This document shows, piece after piece, positions 1 to 6,264 of a DNA stretch of 8,953 nt. Source of the DNA: JAISGQ01 sp045534445 (lineage in GTDB: Bacteria > Bacillota > Clostridia > Oscillospirales > Acutalibacteraceae). The position numbers were made by a program, and so were the translations under genes. The stretch spans positions 1 through 8,953 of the forward strand of contig JAZSJQ010000064.1 in NCBI GenBank assembly GCA_045534445.1. The letters run 5' to 3'. The notes under the pieces were generated by a model. That model was not told the origin of the DNA and did no database searches. It saw only the letters and a program-made list of their open reading frames with translations. Every line of letters starts with the position of its first letter. Position 1 is the stretch's first letter.

Positions 1-78
1 GTAGGGGCGACCATTGGTCGTCCGTTATTCAAACCAACCCCAAACCGCGAACAACGACCGATTACAAATCGCCCGTCC
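1..78. repeat. Dispersed palindromic intergenic repeat, copy 1
   Basis: Bases 1-52 match 8902-8953 at 51 of 52 positions; the only difference is t/c at base 29. The copy holds two hairpin modules facing each other. Module 1 (plus strand, 5-23) is GGGCGACC, loop ATT, GGTCGTCC, with one G.U pair. Module 2 (minus strand, 74 down to 56) is GGGCGATT, loop TGT, AATCGGTC. It has the same 8-3-8 geometry and the same GGGCGA start, but two mismatched pairs. A linker of about 30 bases (24-52) separates them. No coding potential is visible. Similar GTAGGGGCGACC-type elements are, to my recollection, scattered through gut Clostridia; their function is not known to me. The left edge may lie outside the window. 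Confidence 0.75.
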
Positions 79-105
79 TCTCCCTCCCAAAAAACCTCCC
101 CACGC

Positions 106-131
106 AAAAACGGGCGGCTGTATGCCGCCCG
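106..131 (-). terminator. Rho-independent terminator of the nucleotidase gene
   Basis: The sequence has a perfect 8-bp stem, CGGGCGGC (111-118) and GCCGCCCG (124-131), with a 5-base loop. Read on the minus strand it is followed by TTTTTGCG (110-103). It begins 7 bases after the stop codon at 139-141, so it fits as the terminator of the minus-strand metallophosphatase gene. Confidence 0.85.
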
Positions 132-138
132 TATCTTA

Positions 139-1623
139 TTAAACCTGCTCGGTTTCGCCGCCGTGCAGTATGAGCCTCTTTTCACTCGAAAGCTTTATCA
201 GCTCGTGACCGCTGAAATACTCATCGAGAACGTCCACATCATTTGTGGCAATTACCGTGGGACGCTTGTTTTCGGCGATCTCCTCATAGGGAACATTGAG
301 AAAATCACCGATATTTTTAAGATGGAAGCCTTGCATTCCGAGGGTGAAGGTGTCCTCGTCCTTCACTTCATTTCCGTTATAGGAAAGGCTTAAAAGCCTG
401 TTTTCTGTCCTGTCATACTCCACACGAAGCCCCTTTGAAAGCTGATAGAACTCCGTATGTGCATCGGTGAAGACCTCAGGGCGGAGCATATGTGTCATCA
501 TGCGGCGAAGCTGATTTCCCTTTACCACTGCACGGTATATCTCGTCATTGAAGGGCAGTATACGCACAAGGTCGCTGTAGAGCACTATGGGCCCCAGCTC
601 CTTACCCCGTATGCTTCCCGAGGCAAGCAGCATTATGTCAAGCCCCAGCATATCGCAGAATGCGTCACTCAGCAGCTTTCCGAGGTCTGTTTCCATATTC
701 CTTGCAGGGTGAGTGCAGCAGTCGGCAAATCTTGTGACCACTCTGCCGTATTTCTTGTCGGTCTGCTTTTTGTATTTTCTGACTATCTTTTCAAGAGCCT
801 TGTCTCTGGGGCAGTTCTTGCTGTTTATGGGGATAAGCTGCCAGTTAAAGCTTGCAATGCAGTTTTCCTCTGTATCGATATCGATGTCAAATCTGCCTAT
901 CTGCTTTGTGCCCGAAGCCGCCTGCACTATGGGTATTCCGTTTATCATTACAGGCTCCTCAAGGAGTGTGTGGGAGTGACCGCCGATTATTATGTCAACT
1001 CCCCAGTCGGGGTTAAGAGCGGCGGCAAGCTCCTTGTCGGCTTCAAAGCCGATGTGAGTCAGAAGCACGGTCAGGTCAACATCTCCCGTGCGGTATGCGT
1101 TGCAAATCCTGCCCACCTCACAAGCGGCGTCGCGGACATCGATCATGTTTCCGATAAGCGGCTCATGCCGAACCTTTGTAAGAGCCTCGTCGGTGAGGAC
1201 TCCTATGAACAGCACCTTCATGCCGCCGATCTTTTTTATCATATGTGAGCGGAACAAACGCACATTGGTGGAGGCAAGGTACATATTTGCGTTGATTATA
1301 GGGAAGTTTGCGCACTTTTCAACAAACAGCAGATGCCCTAAGCCGTAGTCCACCTCGTGATTTCCGATGGTCACAACATCGGGAGCGATCATGTTCATTA
1401 TTTCTATAGTGGAAAGTCCCTGATACTCGCTGTCGATGACCGAGCCGCGGAACATATCGCCTGAAATGACATAAAGCACATTTTCCTCTTCTCTGCGCAC
1501 GGAGCTGACATAGCCCGAGAGCATGGAGGTGCCGCCCAGAAGAGTTTTGTCAACCTCCTGAGCCATGAAATCGCCGTGAAGGTCGTTTGAATGAAGCAAA
1601 GTCAGCTTTTTGAGAGTTTTCAT
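139..1623 (-). CDS. 5'-nucleotidase/2',3'-cyclic phosphodiesterase-family metallophosphatase
   Basis: The 494-residue product has the two-domain build of the UshA/YfkN-type 5'-nucleotidases, which hydrolyse nucleotides or related phosphoesters with two metal ions. The N-terminal metallophosphatase domain shows all expected ligand blocks: SNDLHGD (D14, H16), SGD (D56), GNHE (N88-E90), THIG (H190) and GGHSHT (H216, H218). The C-terminal nucleotidase domain spans roughly 300-480 and includes TDLGKLLSDAF and ASGSIRG (R339), where family members more often have NGGGIR. LPF is at 356-358. The start at 1623 is chosen because AAAGGAG sits 6 bases upstream and the homologous part begins at once. An in-frame ATG at 1698 would add 25 residues without family-like content. 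There is no signal peptide, unlike periplasmic or surface UshA-type enzymes, so a cytoplasmic role is inferred. The exact substrate cannot be read from the sequence. The gene stands alone, divergent from the GH79 gene. Confidence 0.9.
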   Translation of the reverse strand: MKTLKKLTLLHSNDLHGDFMAQEVDKTLLGGTSMLSGYVSSVRREEENVLYVISGDMFRGSVIDSEYQGLSTIEIMNMIAPDVVTIGNHEVDYGLGHLLFVEKCANFPIINANMYLASTNVRLFRSHMIKKIGGMKVLFIGVLTDEALTKVRHEPLIGNMIDVRDAACEVGRICNAYRTGDVDLTVLLTHIGFEADKELAAALNPDWGVDIIIGGHSHTLLEEPVMINGIPIVQAASGTKQIGRFDIDIDTEENCIASFNWQLIPINSKNCPRDKALEKIVRKYKKQTDKKYGRVVTRFADCCTHPARNMETDLGKLLSDAFCDMLGLDIMLLASGSIRGKELGPIVLYSDLVRILPFNDEIYRAVVKGNQLRRMMTHMLRPEVFTDAHTEFYQLSKGLRVEYDRTENRLLSLSYNGNEVKDEDTFTLGMQGFHLKNIGDFLNVPYEEIAENKRPTVIATNDVDVLDEYFSGHELIKLSSEKRLILHGGETEQV

Positions 1624-1629
1624 GAATAT

Positions 1630-1636
1630 CTCCTTT
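1630..1636 (-). promoter_or_regulatory. Ribosome binding site fixing the nucleotidase start
   Basis: On the minus strand AAAGGAG is followed by 6 bases and then the ATG at 1623. The in-frame upstream ATG at 1698 has no comparable site close before it. This supports the shorter 494-residue protein starting MKTLKK. Confidence 0.8.
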
Positions 1637-1713
1637 CGCAAGCCTTCATAGCGATATCTTACCACAGTTTCCCCTGAATGAAAACATAATTGTATCATGG
1701 AAGGAAATTTTAA

Positions 1714-1742
1714 TTGAAAAGAAAAATCAGATTTGCTATAAT
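1714..1742 (+). promoter_or_regulatory. SigA-type promoter of the GH79 gene
   Basis: TTGAAA (1714-1719) and a perfect TATAAT (1737-1742) are separated by exactly 17 bases, and TG at 1734-1735 makes an extended -10. Transcription would start near 1749, giving a leader of about 42 bases. The rest of the 1624-1790 divergent gap must also hold the minus-strand nucleotidase promoter. I see only weak candidates for it, such as TACAAT or TAAGAT on the minus strand. Confidence 0.8.
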
Positions 1743-1751
1743 TAACTTGAG

Positions 1752-1766
1752 GGAGTTTAACACTCC
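1752..1766 (+). promoter_or_regulatory. Small inverted repeat at the GH79 transcription start
   Basis: GGAGT (1752-1756) and ACTCC (1762-1766) flank TTAAC. The repeat lies at about +3 to +18 of the predicted transcript. It could be a repressor operator or a short 5' mRNA hairpin. Five-base arms can arise by chance, so this is a weak call. Confidence 0.35.
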
Positions 1767-1790
1767 GAATTATAAAAAAGGAGCTTTGTT

Positions 1791-3278
1791 ATGGCACTGA
1801 AAATCAAGCTGAAGCCCCGAAAGCTCAAGGAGCTTCGCAAGGCTAACCCCTGCATGATATCATATAATATCGAGATGACCGAGGTGGCAGGCGGCACCTT
1901 CTGGAAGGCATATACCGATGCCCAGATCGACGGCACCGAGCAGGTTCCGCCTCCCGATTTCAGTCAGGGCATGGGTGCAATGCACCAGTGGTACGACCCA
2001 ATTGATACCACAAATCCCCGTCTTATCAAGCTTGCGAAAGAGCTCGGCAAGGCGTGGATACGCGTTTCGGGAACATGGGCAACCAAGACTTATTATGACT
2101 TTGAGGGCAAGGGCGAAGCCCCTGAGGGCTACCAGAACCGCCTGACAAAGGAGCAGTGGATAAACCTCTTGGACTTTGTGAAGGAGGTTGACGGCAAGCT
2201 TCTTATAAGCGTTGCAAACTGTCAGGGACTGCACAGTGCGGAGGAGCCCTGGAACCCCTCGCAGGCTGAGCAGATATTCCGTCTCAGCACCGAGCACGGC
2301 GTGCCAATTAACGCTGTAGAGTTCACCAATGAGCCGAATATGATGGAAATGTCGGGCTTCCCCAAGGGCTACACTCCCGAGCATTTCAGAAGAGATCAGG
2401 ATATCTTCCACAAGTGGCTGAGGGAGAATTACCCCGACTGCATCGTTGTGGGACCCTGTACCTGTGACCCTGCGGCAATGGGAATGGGCGGCGCAGGCAT
2501 AGCAGACATACTCCCAAGCTGTACTACAGGCGAGCTGATGGACGGCTGCACCGAAAAGCTCGATGTATTCAGCTATCACTATTACAACGGCATTTCCGAG
2601 CGCATGGCGGCAATGGTTCCCTCTGCATTTACCCCTGCTGAGGGTGCGCTGAGCGAGGAGTATCTCGGCATGGCAGGAGCCTGTGCCGGAGCCTTTGCCC
2701 CCTATCGCGACAAGTATGTACCGAACGGAGAAATGTGGGTCACCGAAAGCGGCGACGCAGGCGCGGGCGGTCATACATGGGCTTCGACCTATCTTGAAGT
2801 GCCCAGAACTCTCAATGAATTCGGCGAATTTGCAACGGTCACAAAGGGCATTATCTTCCACAATACCCTTGCTTCTTCCGATTACGGCTACTTAAAGCAC
2901 AGCACCTTCGAGCCCCGTCCCAGCTACTTTGCAGCCCTGCTCTGGAACAGACTCATGGGTGAGACCGTATATGCAAATCACGAGGTAAATGTGGAGGGCG
3001 CTCATGTCTACGCACACTCCCGTAAGGACGGCGAAAAGGGAGTGGTATATCTTGTGATAAACAACTCGTGGACAGAGACCACCACCGTAAAGCTCCCCAA
3101 AAAAGCAGAGGTCTACGCCCTTACAGGCAACGGCAAAATGCGCTCACGCACCATGCTTTTAAACGGCAAGGAGTTAAAGCTCGGTGAAAATGATGAATTA
3201 CCCGAGCTCAAGGGCGTAACCGTCAAGTCACGCAAGCTTGATATCGCACCCGGCGGCTGTACCTTTATCGTTCTGTAA
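1791..3278 (+). CDS. Glycoside hydrolase family 79 (heparanase/beta-glucuronidase-like), cytoplasmic
   Basis: The 495-residue protein resembles GH79 enzymes, retaining clan GH-A glycosidases that release glucuronic acid residues from glycans or glycosides. The expected catalytic pair is visible: acid/base E181 in VEFTNEPN and nucleophile E319 in MWVTESGDAGAGG, comparable to GNEPN and GETSSAYGGG of heparanase. Other supports are RVSGTWATKTYYD near 91-103 (heparanase FGGTKTD region), SYHYY at 261-265, and the stretch about 350-390 ending RPSYFAALLWNRLMG, which follows heparanase closely. The last 100 or so residues fit the beta-sandwich that packs against the barrel. AAGGAG 7 bases before the ATG supports the start. 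There is no signal peptide; the N-terminus is only Lys/Arg-rich. It would therefore act on imported oligosaccharides or small glucuronides, but no transporter or other uronate gene is present here. Substrate is unknown. GH39- or GH30-like assignment is a less likely alternative. Confidence 0.78.
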   Translation: MALKIKLKPRKLKELRKANPCMISYNIEMTEVAGGTFWKAYTDAQIDGTEQVPPPDFSQGMGAMHQWYDPIDTTNPRLIKLAKELGKAWIRVSGTWATKTYYDFEGKGEAPEGYQNRLTKEQWINLLDFVKEVDGKLLISVANCQGLHSAEEPWNPSQAEQIFRLSTEHGVPINAVEFTNEPNMMEMSGFPKGYTPEHFRRDQDIFHKWLRENYPDCIVVGPCTCDPAAMGMGGAGIADILPSCTTGELMDGCTEKLDVFSYHYYNGISERMAAMVPSAFTPAEGALSEEYLGMAGACAGAFAPYRDKYVPNGEMWVTESGDAGAGGHTWASTYLEVPRTLNEFGEFATVTKGIIFHNTLASSDYGYLKHSTFEPRPSYFAALLWNRLMGETVYANHEVNVEGAHVYAHSRKDGEKGVVYLVINNSWTETTTVKLPKKAEVYALTGNGKMRSRTMLLNGKELKLGENDELPELKGVTVKSRKLDIAPGGCTFIVL

Positions 3279-3293
3279 ACCGATGCATATAAT

Positions 3294-3334
3294 ATGCCCC
3301 CACCGCAAAAACTGCGGTGGGGGCATTGCTTTTC
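3294..3334. terminator. Terminator between convergent GH79 and ATPase genes
   Basis: A perfect 14-bp stem (3294-3307 with 3313-3326, core CCCCCACCGCA) closes a 5-base loop. On the plus strand TTGCTTTTC follows, giving a moderate T-tract for ending GH79 transcription 16 bases after its stop codon. On the minus strand the downstream run is only ATTATATG, so termination of the ATPase transcript may rest on stem strength. A second small inverted repeat, GCTTTT-c-AAAAGC (3328-3340), lies between the stem and the ATPase stop codon. Confidence 0.85.
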
Positions 3335-3346
3335 AAAAGCATTATA

Positions 3347-5674
3347 TTATTTCTTCAGTATTCTCATGGCGTTGAGCACAGCGATAAGTGCAACGCCCAC
3401 ATCACCGAACACAGCAAGCCACATACCTGCAATGCCCAGTGCGCCGAGAATAAGGAATATACCCTTTATTCCGAGAGCAATGATAATATTCTCTATAACT
3501 ATGCGCTTGGTGTCCCTTGCGACCTCTATAGCCTCTGCGAGCTTTGAGGGCTCATCGGTCATGAGCACCACATCAGCGGCTTCAATAGCCGCATCAGAGC
3601 CGAGACCTCCCATGGCAATGCCCACGTCCGCACGGGCAAGAACAGGAGCATCGTTTATGCCGTCGCCGACAAATACGAGCTTTGAACCCGAAGGCTTCTT
3701 TTGGTCAAGAGCTTCCACCATGCCTACCTTTTCATGGGGGAGAAGCTGTGCGTAGTATTCGTCAAGCCCTGCCTTCCCGGCGACCGAACGGGCGATGCTC
3801 TCGTCATCTCCCGTGAGCATAATGAGCTTCCGAACGCCCTTTTTGCGAAGCTCCTTCACTGCGTACTTGCTGTCGGGCTTTATTTCGTCCGCAATAAGTA
3901 TGCAGCCTGCAAATTTCCCGTTTTCAGATACATACACCTTTGTGCCTGCATCAGGACAGGGAGTGAATGTGATGCCGTTTTCCTCCATGAGCCTGTCACT
4001 GCCTGCAAGTATATTTTTGCCCGATGCAGTGACGCTGATTCCCTTGCCCGATATTTCATGATAATCCGAAAGAGCGGTTTTATCGATTTCCCTGCCGTAT
4101 GCAGTATGAATTGATTTTGCAATGGGGTGAGTCGAGAAGCCTTCAGCCATGGCGGCAAGCTCAATGACCTGCTCAGAGTCAAAGCCCTCCGAGGGTATCA
4201 CCTGTGTCACCTTGAAAACACCCTTTGTAAGAGTGCCCGTTTTGTCAAAAACAACGGTGCTGACATTGTTCAGTGCTTCAAGATAGTTACTGCCCTTTAC
4301 AAGCACTCCGTGCCTTGAAGCCGCACCGATGCCGCCGAAGAAGGTAAGAGGAATGGAAATTACAAGAGCGCAGGGGCAGGAGATAACAAGGAAAACAAAG
4401 CCGCGGCGGATCCATTCCACCCACTCAGCCCCGAAGCAGAGGGGAGGAATAATTGCCAGCAAAGCGGCGAGAATTACAACGACAGGAGTGTAATAGCGTG
4501 CAAAGGTGGTAATGAAATTCTCCGTGGGAGCCTTTCTTGAGGAGGCGTTTTCAACCATGTCGATAATTTTCACCGCAGTGGAATCTCCGAAGGACTTCGT
4601 GACCTTTACGGTGATAACGCCGTTTTCGTTGATACAGCCCGAAAGAACCTCGTCACCCTCGCGAACCGTACGAGGAATTGATTCGCCTGTCAGAGCCTTT
4701 GTATCGATCATTGATGTTCCCTCTGTCACAACACCGTCAAGGGGTATCTTCTCACCGGGTCTGACAACAATAAGCTCGCCGACGGAAACTGTCTCAGGCG
4801 GCACAACGATTATTTCACCGTTTCTGCTGACCGCCGCAGAGTCGGGACGGATATCCATAAGCTGGGATATCGATTTTCTGGAACGCTTGACAGCAAGGCT
4901 CTGGAAGAATTCGCCCACCTGATAAAACAGCATGACCGCTACCGCCTCGGGGTATTCCCCGATAACAAAAGCGCCCACGGTGGAAACCGTCATAAGGAAG
5001 TTTTCGTCAAATATTCTGCCTTTGATTATGTTCCTCAGCGCTTTGAAAATAACATCTGCACCGAGGATTATATAAGCAGCGATAAGCAGTGCAAGCCCGG
5101 CATAGAAGGGGAGAGAGGGCAGAGCAGAAAGGATAAGACCTGCGGCATAAAGCACCGCGCCGACTGCAAAGCGGATAATCATATTGCGAATGCTGTTGTC
5201 CTTTTTCTCGGTGCGGTCTGCACCTTGCTTGACAGATACCTCCACCTGAGGCTCATGGTCGTGAACTATCTCACTGACCATTTCAAGCATGAAGGCTTCA
5301 GACACCTTGCTGTAGCTGACGGTCAGAGTGCCGCTCATAAGGTTCAGTGAAGCGGAATTTACATAGTCAAGCTCCCCTGTTTCTTTTTCTATAAGAGCGG
5401 CGCAATTGGGACAGTCAAGCCCCTTTAAATCAAATACGGCGGCAGTGGTGCCGCCTATCTCGCTGACCTGAACCTTGGGCTCATAGCGGTGCACAGTTTT
5501 ATTTACGATATAGCCGATGGTCTCTTCTATCGACGGATCGATATCAAGAGTAAGGGTCTGCTTCATAAGGTTCATTACAGAGGAATTTACTCCCTCAGCC
5601 TCGCCAACCTCTTTCTCTATGCCCATGGAGCAGTGAGGGCAGTCAAGCCCTTTTAATAAAAATGTCTTTGTCAT
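3347..5674 (-). CDS. cadA: P1B-2 heavy-metal ATPase (Zn2+/Cd2+/Pb2+ exporter)
   Basis: The 775-residue protein is a P-type ATPase that pumps soft divalent metals out across the cytoplasmic membrane. Two N-terminal metal-binding (HMA) domains carry GLDCPHC (C12, C15) and GLDCPNC (C88, C91). Further motifs in order are TGES (329-332), the transmembrane CPC (C433, C435), DKTGT with phosphorylated D477, the HP motif (H516-P517) and GDGINDAP (670-677). CPC together with K737 in the next-to-last helix and D758-x-G in the last helix is the signature of the Zn/Cd/Pb subgroup rather than the copper subgroup. The start at 5674 has GGAGG 7 bases upstream. The in-frame ATG at 5710 has no such site and lies inside a predicted operator. 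The gene lies 59 bases after the arsR-type repressor gene on the same strand. The symbol follows the family; zntA-like would be equally fair. Confidence 0.93.
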   Translation of the reverse strand: MTKTFLLKGLDCPHCSMGIEKEVGEAEGVNSSVMNLMKQTLTLDIDPSIEETIGYIVNKTVHRYEPKVQVSEIGGTTAAVFDLKGLDCPNCAALIEKETGELDYVNSASLNLMSGTLTVSYSKVSEAFMLEMVSEIVHDHEPQVEVSVKQGADRTEKKDNSIRNMIIRFAVGAVLYAAGLILSALPSLPFYAGLALLIAAYIILGADVIFKALRNIIKGRIFDENFLMTVSTVGAFVIGEYPEAVAVMLFYQVGEFFQSLAVKRSRKSISQLMDIRPDSAAVSRNGEIIVVPPETVSVGELIVVRPGEKIPLDGVVTEGTSMIDTKALTGESIPRTVREGDEVLSGCINENGVITVKVTKSFGDSTAVKIIDMVENASSRKAPTENFITTFARYYTPVVVILAALLAIIPPLCFGAEWVEWIRRGFVFLVISCPCALVISIPLTFFGGIGAASRHGVLVKGSNYLEALNNVSTVVFDKTGTLTKGVFKVTQVIPSEGFDSEQVIELAAMAEGFSTHPIAKSIHTAYGREIDKTALSDYHEISGKGISVTASGKNILAGSDRLMEENGITFTPCPDAGTKVYVSENGKFAGCILIADEIKPDSKYAVKELRKKGVRKLIMLTGDDESIARSVAGKAGLDEYYAQLLPHEKVGMVEALDQKKPSGSKLVFVGDGINDAPVLARADVGIAMGGLGSDAAIEAADVVLMTDEPSKLAEAIEVARDTKRIVIENIIIALGIKGIFLILGALGIAGMWLAVFGDVGVALIAVLNAMRILKK

Positions 5675-5681
5675 AACAGCG

Positions 5682-5686
5682 CCTCC
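5682..5686 (-). promoter_or_regulatory. Ribosome binding site fixing the ATPase start
   Basis: GGAGG on the minus strand is followed by CGCTGTT and the ATG at 5674. It favours the start MTKTFLLKG over an in-frame ATG 36 bases upstream, whose codon falls within the palindrome at 5691-5722. Confidence 0.8.
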
Positions 5687-5690
5687 GAGT

Positions 5691-5722
5691 TTTCTTAGTT
5701 GCTCAATCATTCAACTAAGAAA
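5691..5722. promoter_or_regulatory. Second predicted ArsR-family operator, before the ATPase gene
   Basis: Perfect 11-base arms, TTTCTTAGTTG (5691-5701) and CAACTAAGAAA (5712-5722), flank a 10-base centre. The TAGTTG-N10-CAACTA core has exactly the spacing of the operator at 6107-6138, while the centre is degenerate. It lies between the repressor and ATPase genes. It may be a second binding site, giving separate control of the ATPase. The transcript could also fold here into an 11-bp hairpin with a 10-base loop, acting as an mRNA processing or stability element. No strong promoter is visible next to it. Confidence 0.6.
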
Positions 5723-5733
5723 GCAAATATATT

Positions 5734-6093
5734 TTATTCTTCGTTCAGATGCTCGAAGCCCATGTCGATTATTTCCTTTACATGGTCATCTGCAAGAGAA
5801 TAGTAGATTATCTGAGCCTCCCTGCGGGACTTTACGAGATTTGAGAGCTTTAATGCCTTCAGCTGATGGGAAACAGCAGACTTTGTAACGCCCAGCAGAC
5901 AGGCAAGGTCACAGACACACATTTCGTTCTGCTCAAGAGCATGAAGAATGCGGACTCTTGTGGGATCTGCGAACATCTTGAAAAGCATGGAGAGCTCCGA
6001 ATAAACCTCATCGGGCTGCATTTTGTTCTTAGTATCGTTTACGATATCCTGATGTATTACCTCACAGTCGCAGGTGAAATTCTTTTCTGACAT
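5734..6093 (-). CDS. ArsR/SmtB-family metal-sensing repressor (CadC/SmtB-like)
   Basis: This 119-residue winged-helix repressor would bind DNA without metal and release it when metal binds. The recognition region is visible as LACLLGVTKSAVSHQLKAL (about 63-81). Two known metal-site types are both present. The alpha3N type has C8, C10 and possibly H14 near the N-terminus together with C59-V-C61 in the CVCDL motif, as in the Cd/Pb sensor CadC. The alpha5 type has D102, H104, H115 and E118 with the spacing D-x-H-x10-H-x2-E of the zinc sensor SmtB. GGAGG stands 6 bases before the ATG. The gene is first in an operon with the P1B-2 ATPase, so Zn(II), Cd(II) and Pb(II) are the likely inducers; arsenic is less likely. 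Autoregulation is indicated by the operator over its promoter. Confidence 0.92.
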   Translation of the reverse strand: MSEKNFTCDCEVIHQDIVNDTKNKMQPDEVYSELSMLFKMFADPTRVRILHALEQNEMCVCDLACLLGVTKSAVSHQLKALKLSNLVKSRREAQIIYYSLADDHVKEIIDMGFEHLNEE

Positions 6094-6106
6094 AGGGCAC
6101 CTCCTG

Positions 6107-6138
6107 TTGTGTAGTTGAGCAATTGCTCAACTACACAA
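6107..6138. promoter_or_regulatory. Perfect 32-bp palindromic operator of the metal operon
   Basis: Bases 6107-6122 are the exact reverse complement of 6123-6138. The central TGAGCAATTGCTCA resembles the known ArsR/SmtB/CzrA-type operators, which have TGAxCA-like half sites. It overlaps the -10 box and predicted transcription start of the repressor promoter, so bound repressor would block RNA polymerase. It is shared by position with the divergent protease gene but lies well upstream of that gene's predicted promoter. Confidence 0.88.
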
Positions 6139-6163
6139 TAACACCTTGTGACAACTTTGTCAA
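6135..6163 (-). promoter_or_regulatory. SigA-type promoter of the arsR-ATPase operon
   Basis: On the minus strand a consensus TTGACA (6163-6158) and TATTGT (6140-6135) are separated by exactly 17 bases. Transcription would begin near 6128, inside the 32-bp operator, leaving a leader of about 35 bases before the repressor ATG. The -35 box also overlaps a 14-bp palindrome, TGACAACTTTGTCA (6149-6162). Confidence 0.85.
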
Positions 6164-6192
6164 CAGAAAATTCAAAAAAATTGAAAATCATA

Positions 6193-6222
6193 TTGTTATG
6201 GAGCGGTAATTTGTAGTAAAAT
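6193..6222 (+). promoter_or_regulatory. Possible promoter of the C11 protease gene
   Basis: TTGTTA (6193-6198) and TAAAAT (6217-6222) are 18 bases apart, which would place the transcript start near 6229 with a leader of about 36 bases. TATAAA at 6236-6241 is an alternative -10 box without a good partner. The region is AT-rich and the match is only moderate. The rest of the gap between 6094 and 6264 is filled by the metal-operon promoter and operator. Confidence 0.4.
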
Positions 6223-6264
6223 GAAGGAGTAATACTATAAAATAACAGGAAGGATCGTGTTATT

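Noticed and set aside
457..1248. Plus-strand open frame of 263 residues opposite the nucleotidase gene
   Set aside because: It lies entirely within a gene with all family motifs on the other strand, is rich in Cys, His and Tyr as antisense frames are, and has no recognisable domain.
1624..1790. Riboswitch or small RNA in the divergent gap
   Set aside because: Only a promoter and a 5-bp inverted repeat are visible; the predicted leader of about 42 bases is too short for a known riboswitch class.
1860..2861. Minus-strand open frame of 333 residues opposite the GH79 gene
   Set aside because: It is antisense to a well-supported gene, with Cys/His/Ala-rich composition, and I recognise no protein family in it. 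The codon bias of the real gene explains the lack of stops.
5675..5710. Longer ATPase start at 5710 (adds 12 residues)
   Set aside because: No ribosome binding site precedes it and the codon lies in a predicted operator, whereas GGAGG is correctly placed for 5674.
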